A stretch of 23,215 nucleotides of DNA from the NCBI GenBank assembly GCA_964058845.1, contig CAXKVR010000876.1, positions 1-23,215 on the forward strand, in the 5' to 3' direction. Below, piece after piece: positions 1 to 10,171 of this stretch. A model generated the notes under the pieces. The model had not been told where the DNA came from, made no database searches, and saw only the letters and a program-made list of their open reading frames with translations. The first letter of the stretch is position 1, and each line of letters starts with the position of its first letter. Source of the stretch: Carex sylvatica. Its lineage: Eukaryota > Streptophyta > Magnoliopsida > Poales > Cyperaceae. Both the position numbers and the translations under genes were made by a program.

Positions 1-201
1 AGATATCAAAAAAAAAAAAAATTTGTTAAAATTAGTGATTCTGATTTTGAGACAAAATAACAGTTCAAAATAAACATTCCATAAATTACCATAACAATTC
101 AGATGCATAATAAAAACTATTAAATTATCAATCCACCAAAACAATCCACAATTTCTAATATTATCCAAAAAATACTAAATAAGTCTACAAATTACGAGTA
201 G
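1..201. other. AT-rich intergenic DNA, nothing recognised
   Basis: This stretch is strongly AT-rich, with short A runs. No reading frame of note, RNA gene or repeat structure was seen before the MITE-like element that begins just after it. Confidence 0.6.
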
Positions 202-510
202 AACTAGGGTATTCTTAGGTTCACCAATTCTCTTGGTGAACTAAACTCTACAAATTGACTTTACATGAATTTAATTCGAATGTTTAAAATTTTAACTAGG
301 GTGTTCTTAAGTTCACCAATTTGCTTGGTGAAGTAAAGCCTACAAATTGACTTTACATGAATTTAATTCGAATGTTTAAAATTTTCACACGTAGACGCAC
401 TACTCGTAAGATAAACGGATTTTAACGGTTCGAATTCGTCATTTAAAATCAATTTAACGGATTTTAAATTTTAGTTCACCAAGAGACTTGATGAACTTAA
501 GAACACCCTA
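202..510. mobile_element. MITE-like foldback element with duplicated left end
   Basis: The left end reads TAGGGTATTCTTAGGTTCACC and recurs 92 bp further on as TAGGGTGTTCTTAAGTTCACC, so 202-293 and 294-385 are near-identical direct repeats. The right end (about 470-510) carries the reverse complement of the same motif, ending in CTTAAGAACACCCTA. Terminal inverted repeats with no coding capacity fit a non-autonomous DNA transposon. The duplicated left end may reflect nested insertion or slippage. No convincing target-site duplication was found, so the superfamily is left open. Confidence 0.6.
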
Positions 511-812
511 CCTAGTCTACTCACAAATTACAAATTTATATTGACTCAAGTTACTTATGAATGAGTTGGAAACAACTCGAATTGAACTCATAAATTAACT
601 GAGTCAATTAATTTGAGTCAGATCTAACTCAAATTGTGGATGAATTAAATCCAAATTAATTATGAACGTGTTTTGAATCACGAACATTCCGGATCCCATG
701 TAATAACTGAAATTTTTTGAGTTTGGTTTCAGAACTTCTGATCAGAAATTCGGGTCAATCTGGCCCGTGGTACAATGCTGAGGGCCTTTTAATGATCGTC
801 AGATCGGACATT
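511..812. other. AT-rich intergenic DNA, nothing recognised
   Basis: AT-rich sequence containing several short variants of the words ACTCAAATT and GAGTCAA. No gene or element could be supported. Confidence 0.5.
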
Positions 813-840
813 CGGACGGTCCAGATCAAACCACAAAATT
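813..840 (+). repeat. 28-bp direct repeat, copy 1
   Basis: It begins CGGACGGTCCAGATCAAACC and is identical to 966-993, 153 bp downstream. The pair flanks the hAT-like remnant and is far longer than a hAT target-site duplication (8 bp). Confidence 0.85.
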
Positions 841-965
841 CGGCCTTATAATTTGGTTTTTAAAACAAACCGAACCGAACGATTAAACCGATAAAATCGA
901 ACCGTTTGATCCAAACTAATTCGGTTCGGTTCAAAATTAAACCGGACCCAATGAACACCCCTAAT
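841..965 (-). mobile_element. Truncated hAT-like MITE remnant
   Basis: Read on the minus strand, one end begins TAGGGGTGTTCATTGGGTCC and is followed by repeated GGTTCGGTT words. From general knowledge this resembles the ends of common plant hAT-type MITEs. The other end (near 841) lacks a matching terminus, so the element appears truncated. It is bracketed by a 28-bp direct repeat starting CGGACGGTCCAGATC at 813-840 and 966-993. Confidence 0.5.
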
Positions 966-993
966 CGGACGGTCCAGATCAAACCACAAAATT
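966..993 (+). repeat. 28-bp direct repeat, copy 2
   Basis: This is the second copy of the repeat at 813-840. It lies about 125 bp upstream of the start codon of the zinc-finger gene, so it may fall in the promoter region. Confidence 0.85.
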
Positions 994-1118
994 TGGTTTA
1001 TTTAGGGGTCCGAAAAGAGAGAAGGAAAAAAAAAAAAAAAACCTTAGTAATGGCGGTTCATGCTCAATCTCATTAAGCAGTGTGATTACACCTGAGAGAG
1101 AGAGAAGGCAAAGCTCGG

Positions 1119-4100
1119 ATGGATCGGACAGAGGAGAGGAGCCCGTCGGACGAACCGGAGAGGCGGCTAAAGAAGGCCATGGAGAAGTTGTACCAGTTCC
1201 CCAATCCCAGAGCCTCTTCCTCCAGGTGCGCCTCTCCCTCGATTTTAGTTTTATCTGTTTCATTAGTTTGAAATCTGAATTGATCGATTTTGCCGCTGGT
1301 TTGGTGGTTGAATTCGAACAGTTCATCGGGACCTATGGAGACTTCGAGAAAAGCAGAGCTTAGCACGAGATTCGGGATGGAAAAAGGATTTCGGGTCCCA
1401 CATGTCAGTGCAGTGAGCCCTGCACCTCCCTGCCGGCCCTGGGACCGGGGTGATCTGATGCGGCGGCTCTCCACCTTCAAAGCCATGACTTGGTTCGCTA
1501 AACCTAAGGTTTTGTTTTTAGGTTATAAAATCTTTTTTGTGCATTGCTCTTAATCCAAACATTAAAGTGCCACCAATATGTTCATTAAGCCCACCTTTAT
1601 TCCTCATTCAGTTGAAAATAGTAATGAGGTCGGAGGGTTTATCACTTAATTGGGTGTATTTTTTTTTAAGAAATTGGTGTAGCCGTGTAGGTGAGTGTAT
1701 ACTGTATAAATAAAATTTATTGATTGTAATATCATCGGGAGCATAATAATTGCTATCTTATATTTGCACGTGCCAAAAGGGTAATTTATTGGAGCAAATT
1801 TTACAATTGAACTGATGATCATAATGTGTCACAATTTTCTTCTTTTGAAGTGTGATTTAATATAATTTATATTAAGGGGGATTTATATTGTAAATTATTC
1901 CATGATTGCCTTGGACCTGGATTCTCTTTAATCTAGGAAATATTTGTTTATCAAAACCCAGAAGTTCATTTTTAATGCATGTCTTTAGTGGCCTTAACTG
2001 ATTAGCACCTCAATTTGAAAATCATGAATTGCATCATATTTTACTTATGAGGCCAATTTGGGAAATTTGGAAAAACTGAAAATGTTGAACCGTTGCACTG
2101 TTTTTTATGTTCCTTTAGGTAATAAGCCCAGTTAACTGTGCTAGGAGAGGTTGGGTCAATGTGGAGCTAGATACTATATCATGTGAGGCATGTGGGGCCC
2201 ACCTCATGTTCTCCACTGCTACTTCCTGGACATCACAACAAGGTGTCTTTTCTTTCATTTTTTATTTATTTGATCTTTGTAAATAATTCTGAGCTTAGTT
2301 TTGACAAGGGCACAGCCAAACTTTAACTAACTCCTGAATTGAAGCCGCAATGCCAGATTAACTTTGTTGTGTTTCAATCCAGCCACAAATCATTGGCAAA
2401 CAATTGTAGCATGAGTTTTGATTTCCTCAAGTATGACTATGGTTGTGGTCACCATTTACTGTTAAAAGTTTCAATTTTCAGTGCTGTCATCTTTCTAATT
2501 TGACCTATTAACTATTTAACTTCCATATAACTCTGATTGGAGCAACCTGGACTGAATTAAGTTCTAACTGTACAATTAGTATTAGTATTCTAATTTACCC
2601 TTAAATTGCCTCTGGCGACAACATAATGTAGAGTTTGGCTAGTATAACATCAGTGTCATTTCAACCTATATAACACCAACTCTAAAACCTATCAAATCGA
2701 CTTCAAACGGTAAATCCAAACCGTTCAAACCGATCTACTTCATTAGTTATGCGTTTACATGCAAAATTTATAACTTTTTAAATTTATTTAGTATTAGGTC
2801 AAGCGGTCAAATATGTGAGTTTTTAAGTTAATTTTAATACATTAATTTTTCAATATTTTTACCGCTTGATTTGATACTAAAATAACTCGAAAATATAAAA
2901 AATTGTATGTAAACACATCACACATAATGTAAATTGGTTTGAACGGTTTGAATTAGTCGTTCAAAGTCGATTTGATAGGTTTTAGAGTTGGTGTTATATA
3001 GGCTGAAATGACACTGATGTTATACTAGCCAAACTCCATACTGTATCAAGACCTTAATGGCATCTGTACAGAGTAGTCATGTGTATTTATTGGCTTCAAC
3101 ATTGATATAACTTGGAAAATTTGAAAATAGCGTTTTAGTATCTTGTTGCTTAAGCCACCATTGCTAAACGCAGCTGACAGCTCTTAGCTAGCCACAAATG
3201 AAAATAGATAAATAACTAATAGTGAAATTCAATATCGATAATCCTGATGCTATTTTACCAATGCAGTGGATAAAGCGGCTGCTGTTTTCAGTTTGAAACT
3301 GGATAATGGCCACAAACTACTATGCCCATGGACAGACAACATATGTGAAGAGTCTTTGGCTCTCTTTCCTCCCACACCCCCTTCAGTTTTGATTCGTAAC
3401 TACGAGGATTGTATCACTGACCTTCTCCAGCTCTCATCCCTTCCCAAGATCTCATCATATGCCTTAGGTTACATGAAGAAACAAGAGCCTCAAATTGAGG
3501 AATTTTTGAAAGAGCAGTCTTCTCCGTCAGTCATGATAAAGGGAATTATTCAGATTACTGAAGGGGTACATAGAAAAGATCTAGAAGGTTTAGTTGATGA
3601 TTCAGATGCTTACTATGAGGTATGTCATCTTTGTACAAATTTGTATTATTTATTTTTATTGTTTTTTTGTGGTAACAACCTTTGTAGGAAAACCTAACAC
3701 TATGCTGAAACACGAAATAATTTATTTACATAGGAATTTTGTACCACATAAGAAAAGACTTTGTACAAGTAATATGACTTCATAGTTTAATCATCTCACC
3801 TGCATATGGTGATGTACGAATTAATCACTTCTCAAATGGCCTCAAGTGGTTTAGAAAATATCTCTAGTGTTGTGATCTACCAGTATTTGACCAAAGTTGC
3901 TATGCCGTGCAGTAATCCCATAAGAGGAAATAATACCCAGATCCAAAACTGATATCATTGATTGGATGCTGTGGTTGGTATATGTTACTATTCTACTGTG
4001 GTTCTTGTTTGTTGCATTCTTTTTATTGAAATTATATTGGGTGAATATTGCTGCAATTTATTTTATTTGTAGGCCCTGAAGTTGATAGCTTTGTGTGGGT

Positions 4101-6231
4101 GGGGGCTCCACCAGCTCCCTTACGCCATTGATCGAGTCAAACCAACTTCTCACAAGGAAACCACAACCTTGTCAGAATCGATGGAACAAGGATCAACTAT
4201 AGTTACATTTAATTCATCAACCAGCAATGATGATGGCGAATCAAAATACCATGATCCATCATCGTTTGTCTTTGAGTGCAATCTTTGTGGGGCCCGTGCT
4301 GCTCTCTGGCCCTTCATAACTGTGGAGAAACCTCTACGGCTTTTCAGTTTTGAAGAAAGTTCTTCAACCTGCAAACAAGGAGATGCTAGAAATAGTAGTG
4401 GTACTAGTAGCATTGCAGGAGGTTTTAGTGCAAGTATAGGAGGTGGTCCCCCAGCGACCAGGCAAAATTTTCGGCCAAGAGTTACTTTACCAGTCGTCAG
4501 CCGGCACCTGAAATCGGTTTTGCAAAATTATGGAGGGCTGAAGCGCAAAAGAAGCATGGATGAATCTTCAAGTGAAGGTGTAGGGGATGCAGCAGTAACA
4601 GATCAAGCGAACGCCAATGGCTCATCAGAAAACTTGTCAGGTGAGAGCCAGTCATAACAAAGTTGTTGGTAAACAAATATTTTTATGATTTTCATTAGAA
4701 GAAACCACTGCTTGGGCTCTCTTCCCTTAGAAATCATTAACATTATCTGTGAACACTTGTTGAAAAAATGCCAGATATTCATTTCATAAATAACAAATGT
4801 CATGGTTCTGCTTTGCTGGTGAGCCCTTGAAATAAATAAATGAGGTAAACAGTAAATGATACAAAAGGAGAATGGGAAATACCCTCTGTAGGTATTTTCT
4901 TTTTCTTTTTTGGAAAAAACGTATTATCAGGCTTATAAGCTTTCTGTGAAATTCTGGCACTTTAAAACCTCTGTCATGTGCTTCCAATTTTGACCTGAAT
5001 GAGGAAGGGGGGAAGTGCATGAAAGGAAAAGAAGTTGAGAAAAGAGAAAAATAATGTGCTGCCAACCCAATTTTTGTGGCTGAAATTTTTTGAAGTTTGG
5101 TCTGTCTTTGATTTAACTGCCCCATTCAAGTATATTTCATTATTTGCACCTACCATCCTTTGGAGCAAGACTCCGTCAAAAAAGAAAGCAAAAGAACAAA
5201 GAATAAAACAATATTAGTGTAAGAAGTAATAAAAACTAATGCCTGTATTTCTTAATAATAATGTTTCTACTTTAGGAAAGCATGTATTGTTCGACAAATT
5301 GGATGAGTTTGATCCGATAAGGCAACACAGGACATTCTGTCCATGGATCTGTGGCGACAGTGAGAGCCAAACCTTACCTGGTTGGAAGGTGATGCTCTCA
5401 GCATTGCTGTCTCAAAAGGAAAGTCTTTCTAATGGAGAGGCTCCACAAAAGGAGAACCTGAACCAGGAGCAGTCTAGATTGCTTGATGAGGTATTTTTAA
5501 TTATTTATTTATTCAGTTTTCTTTTCATGTCTTAAATGGCCTTTAGAGTATCCATATGTAAAATATTAAAATCAAGATCTTTTGGCATCTCCTTTGTTCT
5601 GTTGCACAATTGACATTGCATAATATAAGGCAAATTCAGTTTTGATTAGGCTAAATCAAGTTTTTCATCATTATGAAAAATTTAATCCATTTGCATCGAA
5701 TTTAGGATTTTGTTTAAACCTTGATTTGGCGAGTCTACCGTCTATGGACATGGTACTTGTGTTTACTTGAGAAGTTTTAGATGCTTTTATTGATTTCCTA
5801 GTTTTGCATGCTTTTATTGATTTCCTAGTTTTGCATGCTTTTATTGATTTCCTATCTCACTGTTTGTTGGGTGATGAATTGCAGAGTTGAGGGTAAACTG
5901 AATAACAGTGAGCTGGCGTTTGATCAAGTAGTGGTCAAATGCGAAAAAAATGGTTAAATATAGGTTTACATCAAATCAAGGCTTAATTGCACAATATGGC
6001 AGTTTCAAGATGTGAATATAATTAAAAAAAAAAATGTTTAGGTTGAGAAAAAGCTTAAATGGGAGAAAAACTATAATGGATTTTTAGCCTTTTCTCTTAT
6101 TTCCTTGATTTGTTGAAGAACTCTTTTCGTTTTGACAAAGTACTTTTGGTAATTGACAGGACGATCCAGTAGCTTCCGTGCGGAGGTTGTTTATGGTGTC
6201 CCCCTCCAAGAGATTAAAGAGTACTCCATGA
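1119..6231 (+). CDS. C3HC zinc-finger protein, NIPA/ILP1-like (7 exons)
   Basis: Exons: 1119-1225, 1322-1508, 2119-2242, 3267-3619, 4073-4640, 5276-5490 and 6160-6231. All introns are GT/AG, and the joined frame stays open for 541 aa. The N-terminal zinc finger has the CRPWDRGDLMRRLSTF segment (from about residue 72), then C105, C120-x2-C123 and H155-x3-C159. A second half-site C326-x2-C329 pairs with H464-x3-C468 in exon 6. A basic stretch K414-R417 may be a nuclear signal. The start chosen is the first Met that joins exon 2 in frame. In this family (C3HC, IAP-like BIR-related fold) animal NIPA is an SCF adaptor acting on cyclin B1, and plant members are nuclear proteins linked to cell-cycle control. 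The function in this plant is inferred. A GA-rich leader lies at 1091-1106. Exon ends were placed by splice consensus and family resemblance, not by transcript data. Confidence 0.9.
2631..3036. mobile_element. MULE-type MITE in intron 3
   Basis: The element starts GAGTTTGGCTAGTATAACAT and ends with the reverse complement of the same sequence. The arms match almost perfectly for about 75 bp and continue imperfectly toward the centre, so the whole 406 bp can fold back. It is flanked by CATAATGTA (2622-2630) and CATACTGTA (3037-3045), a 9-bp target duplication with one mismatch, as expected for Mutator-like elements. It has no coding capacity. It lies in intron 3 (2243-3266) of the zinc-finger gene, away from the splice sites. 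Confidence 0.85.
5781..5858 (+). repeat. 27-bp tandem repeat, about 2.9 copies
   Basis: The unit begins ATGCTTTTATTGATTTCCTA and recurs at 5781, 5808 and 5835, inside intron 6 of the zinc-finger gene. It is a minisatellite with nearly identical copies. No role is evident. Confidence 0.9.
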
Positions 6232-6362
6232 TTAAAGAACACTAAATTTGGCATGGAGCTATCACTTGGAGAGTTGTATGGCTTCTTACTTTTGCACAAA
6301 AGTCTGAAATGGCTCTCTTTTAGAAATGCGCTTGTGTTTGTTGTCAGAAAACCAAAGAGCAA

Positions 6363-6401
6363 GAAAGAGAGAGAAAGAGAGAGAGAGAGAAGAAGAAGAC
6401 A
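6363..6401 (+). repeat. GA microsatellite in the 3' region of the zinc-finger gene
   Basis: A run of GA and GAA units about 130 bp after the stop codon, probably in the 3' untranslated region. Confidence 0.75.
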
Positions 6402-6439
6402 TTCAAATATTTTTTGTTATTATTTTTACAACGCAACAT

Positions 6440-7185
6440 TTATTAGGAAGTACCCGTTGTTGGAGAGGTGAGATGTTAAGCCTCAGGATTAAGAAATGAA
6501 GGGAATTTGTTGAGTTATTAATTTATTTTATTATCTGGCAAGTTTTACTTGGATAGGGTTTAAGCCTCATGTTATTTCTATAATAAAACCTGGGCCTATT
6601 CCAGCCCAAAATAAATAACGAATAAAGGCGCTTGGGCCTCATGTTATTATTATCCGACACCTCTTCGGTCAAAGCCGAGAATTCATTTGGACAGTTTCAG
6701 GATGATCTGGACCGTAAAATTTAAATCAAACACTTTAGAGTTTAGACCGAGCCTTGAACCGTCGATGACATGGATCTGAAATTGGTTCATCCGATTCTCT
6801 ATTTCCGCACGTATTTAATTATAGGGAATCGCTTTAAGATTCGTGTCAGTTTAAAACGGATGTTGCAGATTACTTTACTAGATCTGTACTTCATCGGTGC
6901 CTGTAGGCTGTAGGGATTCGCTGAAATAAATAGAAGTAGGATTTATGATTCGTGCCAGGTTTAAACGGATGATGCAGATCTCATTCTATACGGTATAGAT
7001 ACGGAAGAAACCACACTGGATCTGAGCTCTTGGCGAAGGACGCGATTGTTTTTCGTTGAATCCACGTTCTCTGAGGTACCGGAATACTTCTGTTTGGATC
7101 TGGACCGTCTAATTTCGTTCATATTCTGATTGGACGGTGGAGATCCAAACAGAAATATTTTGATACCTTATGGCTTAGGTGATAC
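6440..7185. repeat. Duplicated segment, copy 1 (3' flank of the zinc-finger gene)
   Basis: This stretch aligns along its length with about 22316-23026, starting at CGTTGTTGGAGAGGTGAGAT and ending just past a foldback (7075-7167). Long near-identical blocks alternate with indels and short unrelated stretches, so it is an older duplication. No reading frame was supported. The duplication starts in or just after the zinc-finger gene's 3' UTR, which makes this the likelier original position. Confidence 0.85.
7075..7167. repeat. Hairpin with about 39-bp arms, copy 1
   Basis: The left arm contains TTCTGTTTGGATCTGGACCG and the right arm is its near reverse complement, CGGTGGAGATCCAAACAGAA, separated by about 15 nt. 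A similar foldback is present in the duplicated segment at 22917-23007. It could be a small foldback transposon or the source of a hairpin RNA. Neither is shown. Confidence 0.8.
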
Positions 7186-8076
7186 GAATTCTTCTTCTTA
7201 CACGGTTACACGGTCAAGTCGAATCATATTTAATTAACTAAATTTATGTTTTCTTTTTTTTTTTCTTTTTTCTAAATCACACAGTCCAGACCTTAAAAAT
7301 TTAGACATACAATGAAGATCATTTACACCTCTATATATTTAGAGCACTGTCAAGTTCTATATTTAAATCGAAAAAAGTCATTTATAATATATTTAGAGCA
7401 TTTTCAATTTCTGGAGAAAATTATTTATTTATAGAAAGAACATATATAATTTATTTGTAAATCTTGTTGATAACAATAAATAGCTCCCTCGTACCATATG
7501 TATGGTCCATTGAAATATGCTAGCTCCCAATTGCCCATGCATAGATTTTGTGCCCCCTTTTGGTTGGAAAAAATTCAGGTGCGTTAATCTGACCAATCAT
7601 CTATCTGTTTCTGAAACCCCAATCTCATTACACGATTAATGCATCGATCTGCAGTAATGGTTTTCTTTGTTACGATTAATATTTAGTGAAACTTTAGAAG
7701 AACAATTCATTAATGATCATGGCTTAATTGGGTCTTGTATATCTCTTTGTTTTTATACTAGGGTGTAAGATTTGAGAATAAATTATTCAACAATCAACAT
7801 TAAAATTAAAATTTGTACATATATTATATCTCTCTGTGATATGAATTAACTGTGTACTAACTTCTGCAAAACTTCAAAAGATTAGATGTTATATTGATAT
7901 TTTATTGTTGACTAAATAATTTCCAAATTATACCAAATTGGATAAATGGCCTATATAAATAATAAAAATTATCTATAATTTATATTTTGGATGAGAGATT
8001 TTGATATTTGTTATTAAAGTCTTTATTTGTTGGAAGTTGATATTTGTTATTAAAGTCGTTTCAAGGAAGTTGTTGG
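7186..8076. other. AT-rich intergenic DNA
   Basis: No gene was seen. There is a pyrimidine tract near 7250-7275 and a 21-bp direct repeat (TTGATATTTGTTATTAAAGT plus C) at 8001-8021 and 8037-8057. The rest is AT-rich DNA without recognisable features. Confidence 0.6.
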
Positions 8077-8084
8077 CATGCATG

Positions 8085-8535
8085 TAGGCTTTTGCTCGGG
8101 GTACTCGTGCTCGAGCCCAGGTATGGGTCGGGTAAACGAGTACACGGGTACGGACATAAAATGGGTAGGGTACGGTTATTTGGTTCAAAATCCGGACAAA
8201 TTCGGCCCGAATTACGACCGTACCCATCCGACCCGACCCGACCCGTTAAAAATTCGAATTTTTTTGAAATTTCGAATTTGCCGCCGGTTCAACAGAAAAA
8301 CAGAAAAAAAAAAAAAAAAAAAAAAACTGGACCGGGTACCCTACCCGGACCGCCCTACCCATCAAGGGTACCACGGGCACGGGTATAAGTCGGGTAGGGT
8401 ACGGGTTTTGAAAAAAAAACCCATGATACCCGGCCCGTGGTACCCGTATACCCGTGATACCCGTACCCGACCCATACCCATACCCGACCCGGGTATATCT
8501 TACCCGCCCGTACCCTACCCGTTAGCAAACCTCTA
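8085..8535. mobile_element. hAT-like non-autonomous element with 8-bp TSD
   Basis: The termini are TAGGCTTTTGCTCGGGG on the left and, on the complementary strand at the right, TAGAGGTTTGCTAACGGG, an imperfect inverted pair. Both sides are flanked by CATGCATG (8077-8084 and 8536-8543), the 8-bp target duplication typical of hAT elements. The interior is dense in ACCCG/CGGGT words (such as GGGTACGG and TACCCGACCC) and holds an A run of about 20 nt near 8308-8327. Apparent reading frames across it are translations of these simple words, not genes. Confidence 0.8.
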
Positions 8536-8662
8536 CATGCATGTCCTTTATCTAAGATGTAATACAAAGACATTTCAAAATTCACTAAAAAACATATTTA
8601 TATAAATTTATATATGCATGATTTATCATTTATATTATTTGATCTATGAGATAAAGCTGCTT

Positions 8663-9791
8663 ATGGAAGAAGAAAGAAGCAATAAAATGGAAAGAAAGAA
8701 AGCAGCAGCAACTGGAGGAAGAGGAGATTGTGATCATAATGATGAACAACGGTCATGGTCAGATCTATTGCCTGACATTGTTTTACCCATAGTAAAGCAA
8801 ATTTCTTTTCTAGACCGTCGGAATGCTAAGTTTGTTTTTTTCTGAATGGGGTCCGACTATCAATTTAGTCCCTAACGGGCCATTCCTGTTGTCGTATGTG
8901 CCTCCTCTTAAGATGATGATTCTTGATCCAATTGATAAAATTAGATATGTTCTCATGCCCAACGGATTGCCACGTGGACTAATTATCTGCTCGATAAAAC
9001 ATGGCTGGCTATTACTGTGTGACATATTTTGGAAATCATTTTTCTTCTACAACCCTTTCTCTCAAGTCGTGATTGAACTCCCATCTAATGAACAATGTCT
9101 TATTGGGAGCTACTGCTTCTCAACACTACCAACATCTTCCTGATGCATTGTTTTGGTGGAAGAATTCCAGGCATACCATATTAGATTCATCTTTTGTAGT
9201 TGAGATGACGGGAAATGGAAGGAGTTATGCTTTCCAATAGAAGATTATATTTTCAGTCCTGAAGATGGAAATGCAGTGTTTTATCAAGGAAAGGCCTACC
9301 GGATGGCAAGAGACGGGAAACTTGGTGTATTTGACCCAATCACAGAATCATGGTTTGTTCATGACAATCCAAATGCAGGGGTCTCTGAACCTCTGGATGG
9401 GATCAATTACCTCGTGGAATCAGACAACAATCTCTTTCGGGTATGGACTGAGCAGCATCCTCAAATATCTGTCGTTGTAATATCTGTCTGTGTGTACAAG
9501 CTAGACTAATCTGGACACATGTGGAAGGAAACCAGGAGCTTAGGTGGCCGGTGCTTTTTTGTTTCGTTCAATCCTCTTTCCGTCGAGATTGCAGAAGAAT
9601 TTAGAGGAGAACATGATATGATATATTTTGTTGGTGAAACAACAGAAGTTGGGAGTTTTTTATGTTATGACGTATGCTGTGCATGTATGAATTTTCCTGA
9701 AGGCGCACCCATTCAAGACACTTTTTATCAGAAGAATTCTTGTTGGATAGTGCCTAAATGGGATTGTTCTTCACCAGAGGAGAAACATTAA
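8663..9791 (+). pseudogene. F-box/DUF295 (kappa-type) pseudogene, copy A
   Basis: The frame opening MEEERSNKMERKK leads to an F-box-like segment, WSDLLPDIVLPIVKQISFLD, then hits a stop at 8843-8845. The similarity continues in another frame from about 8823, so a frameshift lies in the T-run there. The DUF295-like body (KMMILDPIDKIRY, YNPFSQVVIELP, DGKWKELCFPI, FYQGKAYRMARDGKLGVFDP, FNPLSVEIAEEF) runs to 9791 but is cut by in-frame stops at 9141, 9201 and 9507. Copy B reads Arg at the second and Gln at the third of these positions, so both are secondary nonsense changes. Intact relatives are substrate adaptors of SCF ubiquitin ligases and usually have few or no introns. Splicing out every stop is therefore unlikely. 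Confidence 0.85.
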
Positions 9792-9967
9792 TTGATTCTA
9801 ATTTTTGAATAAAAACCTTTTTGATTGCTATTATTTTTTTTTCAATATTTTTTTTAGTATTGATAAAAGTTTGTTGAATGTGTGGATTTTATATATATGA
9901 GAACTCATTGCATGTATTCAGACTTCTCGACCCTTTCTTTGAGAAACTTTGGTCTACATTTTTATTA

Positions 9968-10171
9968 CTAGTTTTGTTGTAGAGAGCAATAGGTTTGTGG
10001 AGGCAAATTGTATTTTTTAATAAATTAGTAGGTTCTAAAAGTTGTATTGCGATTTTAAAAGCATAACATATGAACACCATCATTTGAAAATTATATCAAA
10101 GATACGAGGCGATTGATCAAATATCAAAACATATATTAATGTGTATTTTAACATAAATATATGTATAGATG
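9968..10171. repeat. About 200-bp shared 3' block, copy 1
   Basis: It runs from CTAGTTTTGTTGTAGAGAGC to ATATATGTATAGATG. Near-identical copies end four units of the F-box array (14339-14542, 16017-16220, 17693-17896, 19278-19481). Here it follows F-box copy A's 3' flank and stops exactly where XLG-like sequence starts. Confidence 0.9.

Noticed and set aside
8044..8605. Long reading frames on both strands across the GGGTA/TACCC-rich region
   Set aside because: They are translations of low-complexity words inside the hAT-like element and contain a poly-A tract read as poly-Lys. No protein family is recognisable.
9141..9509. Idea that the stops in F-box copy A are removed by introns
   Set aside because: Copy B reads through the equivalent of the second and third stops without a gap in similarity, so they are point changes and not intron boundaries.
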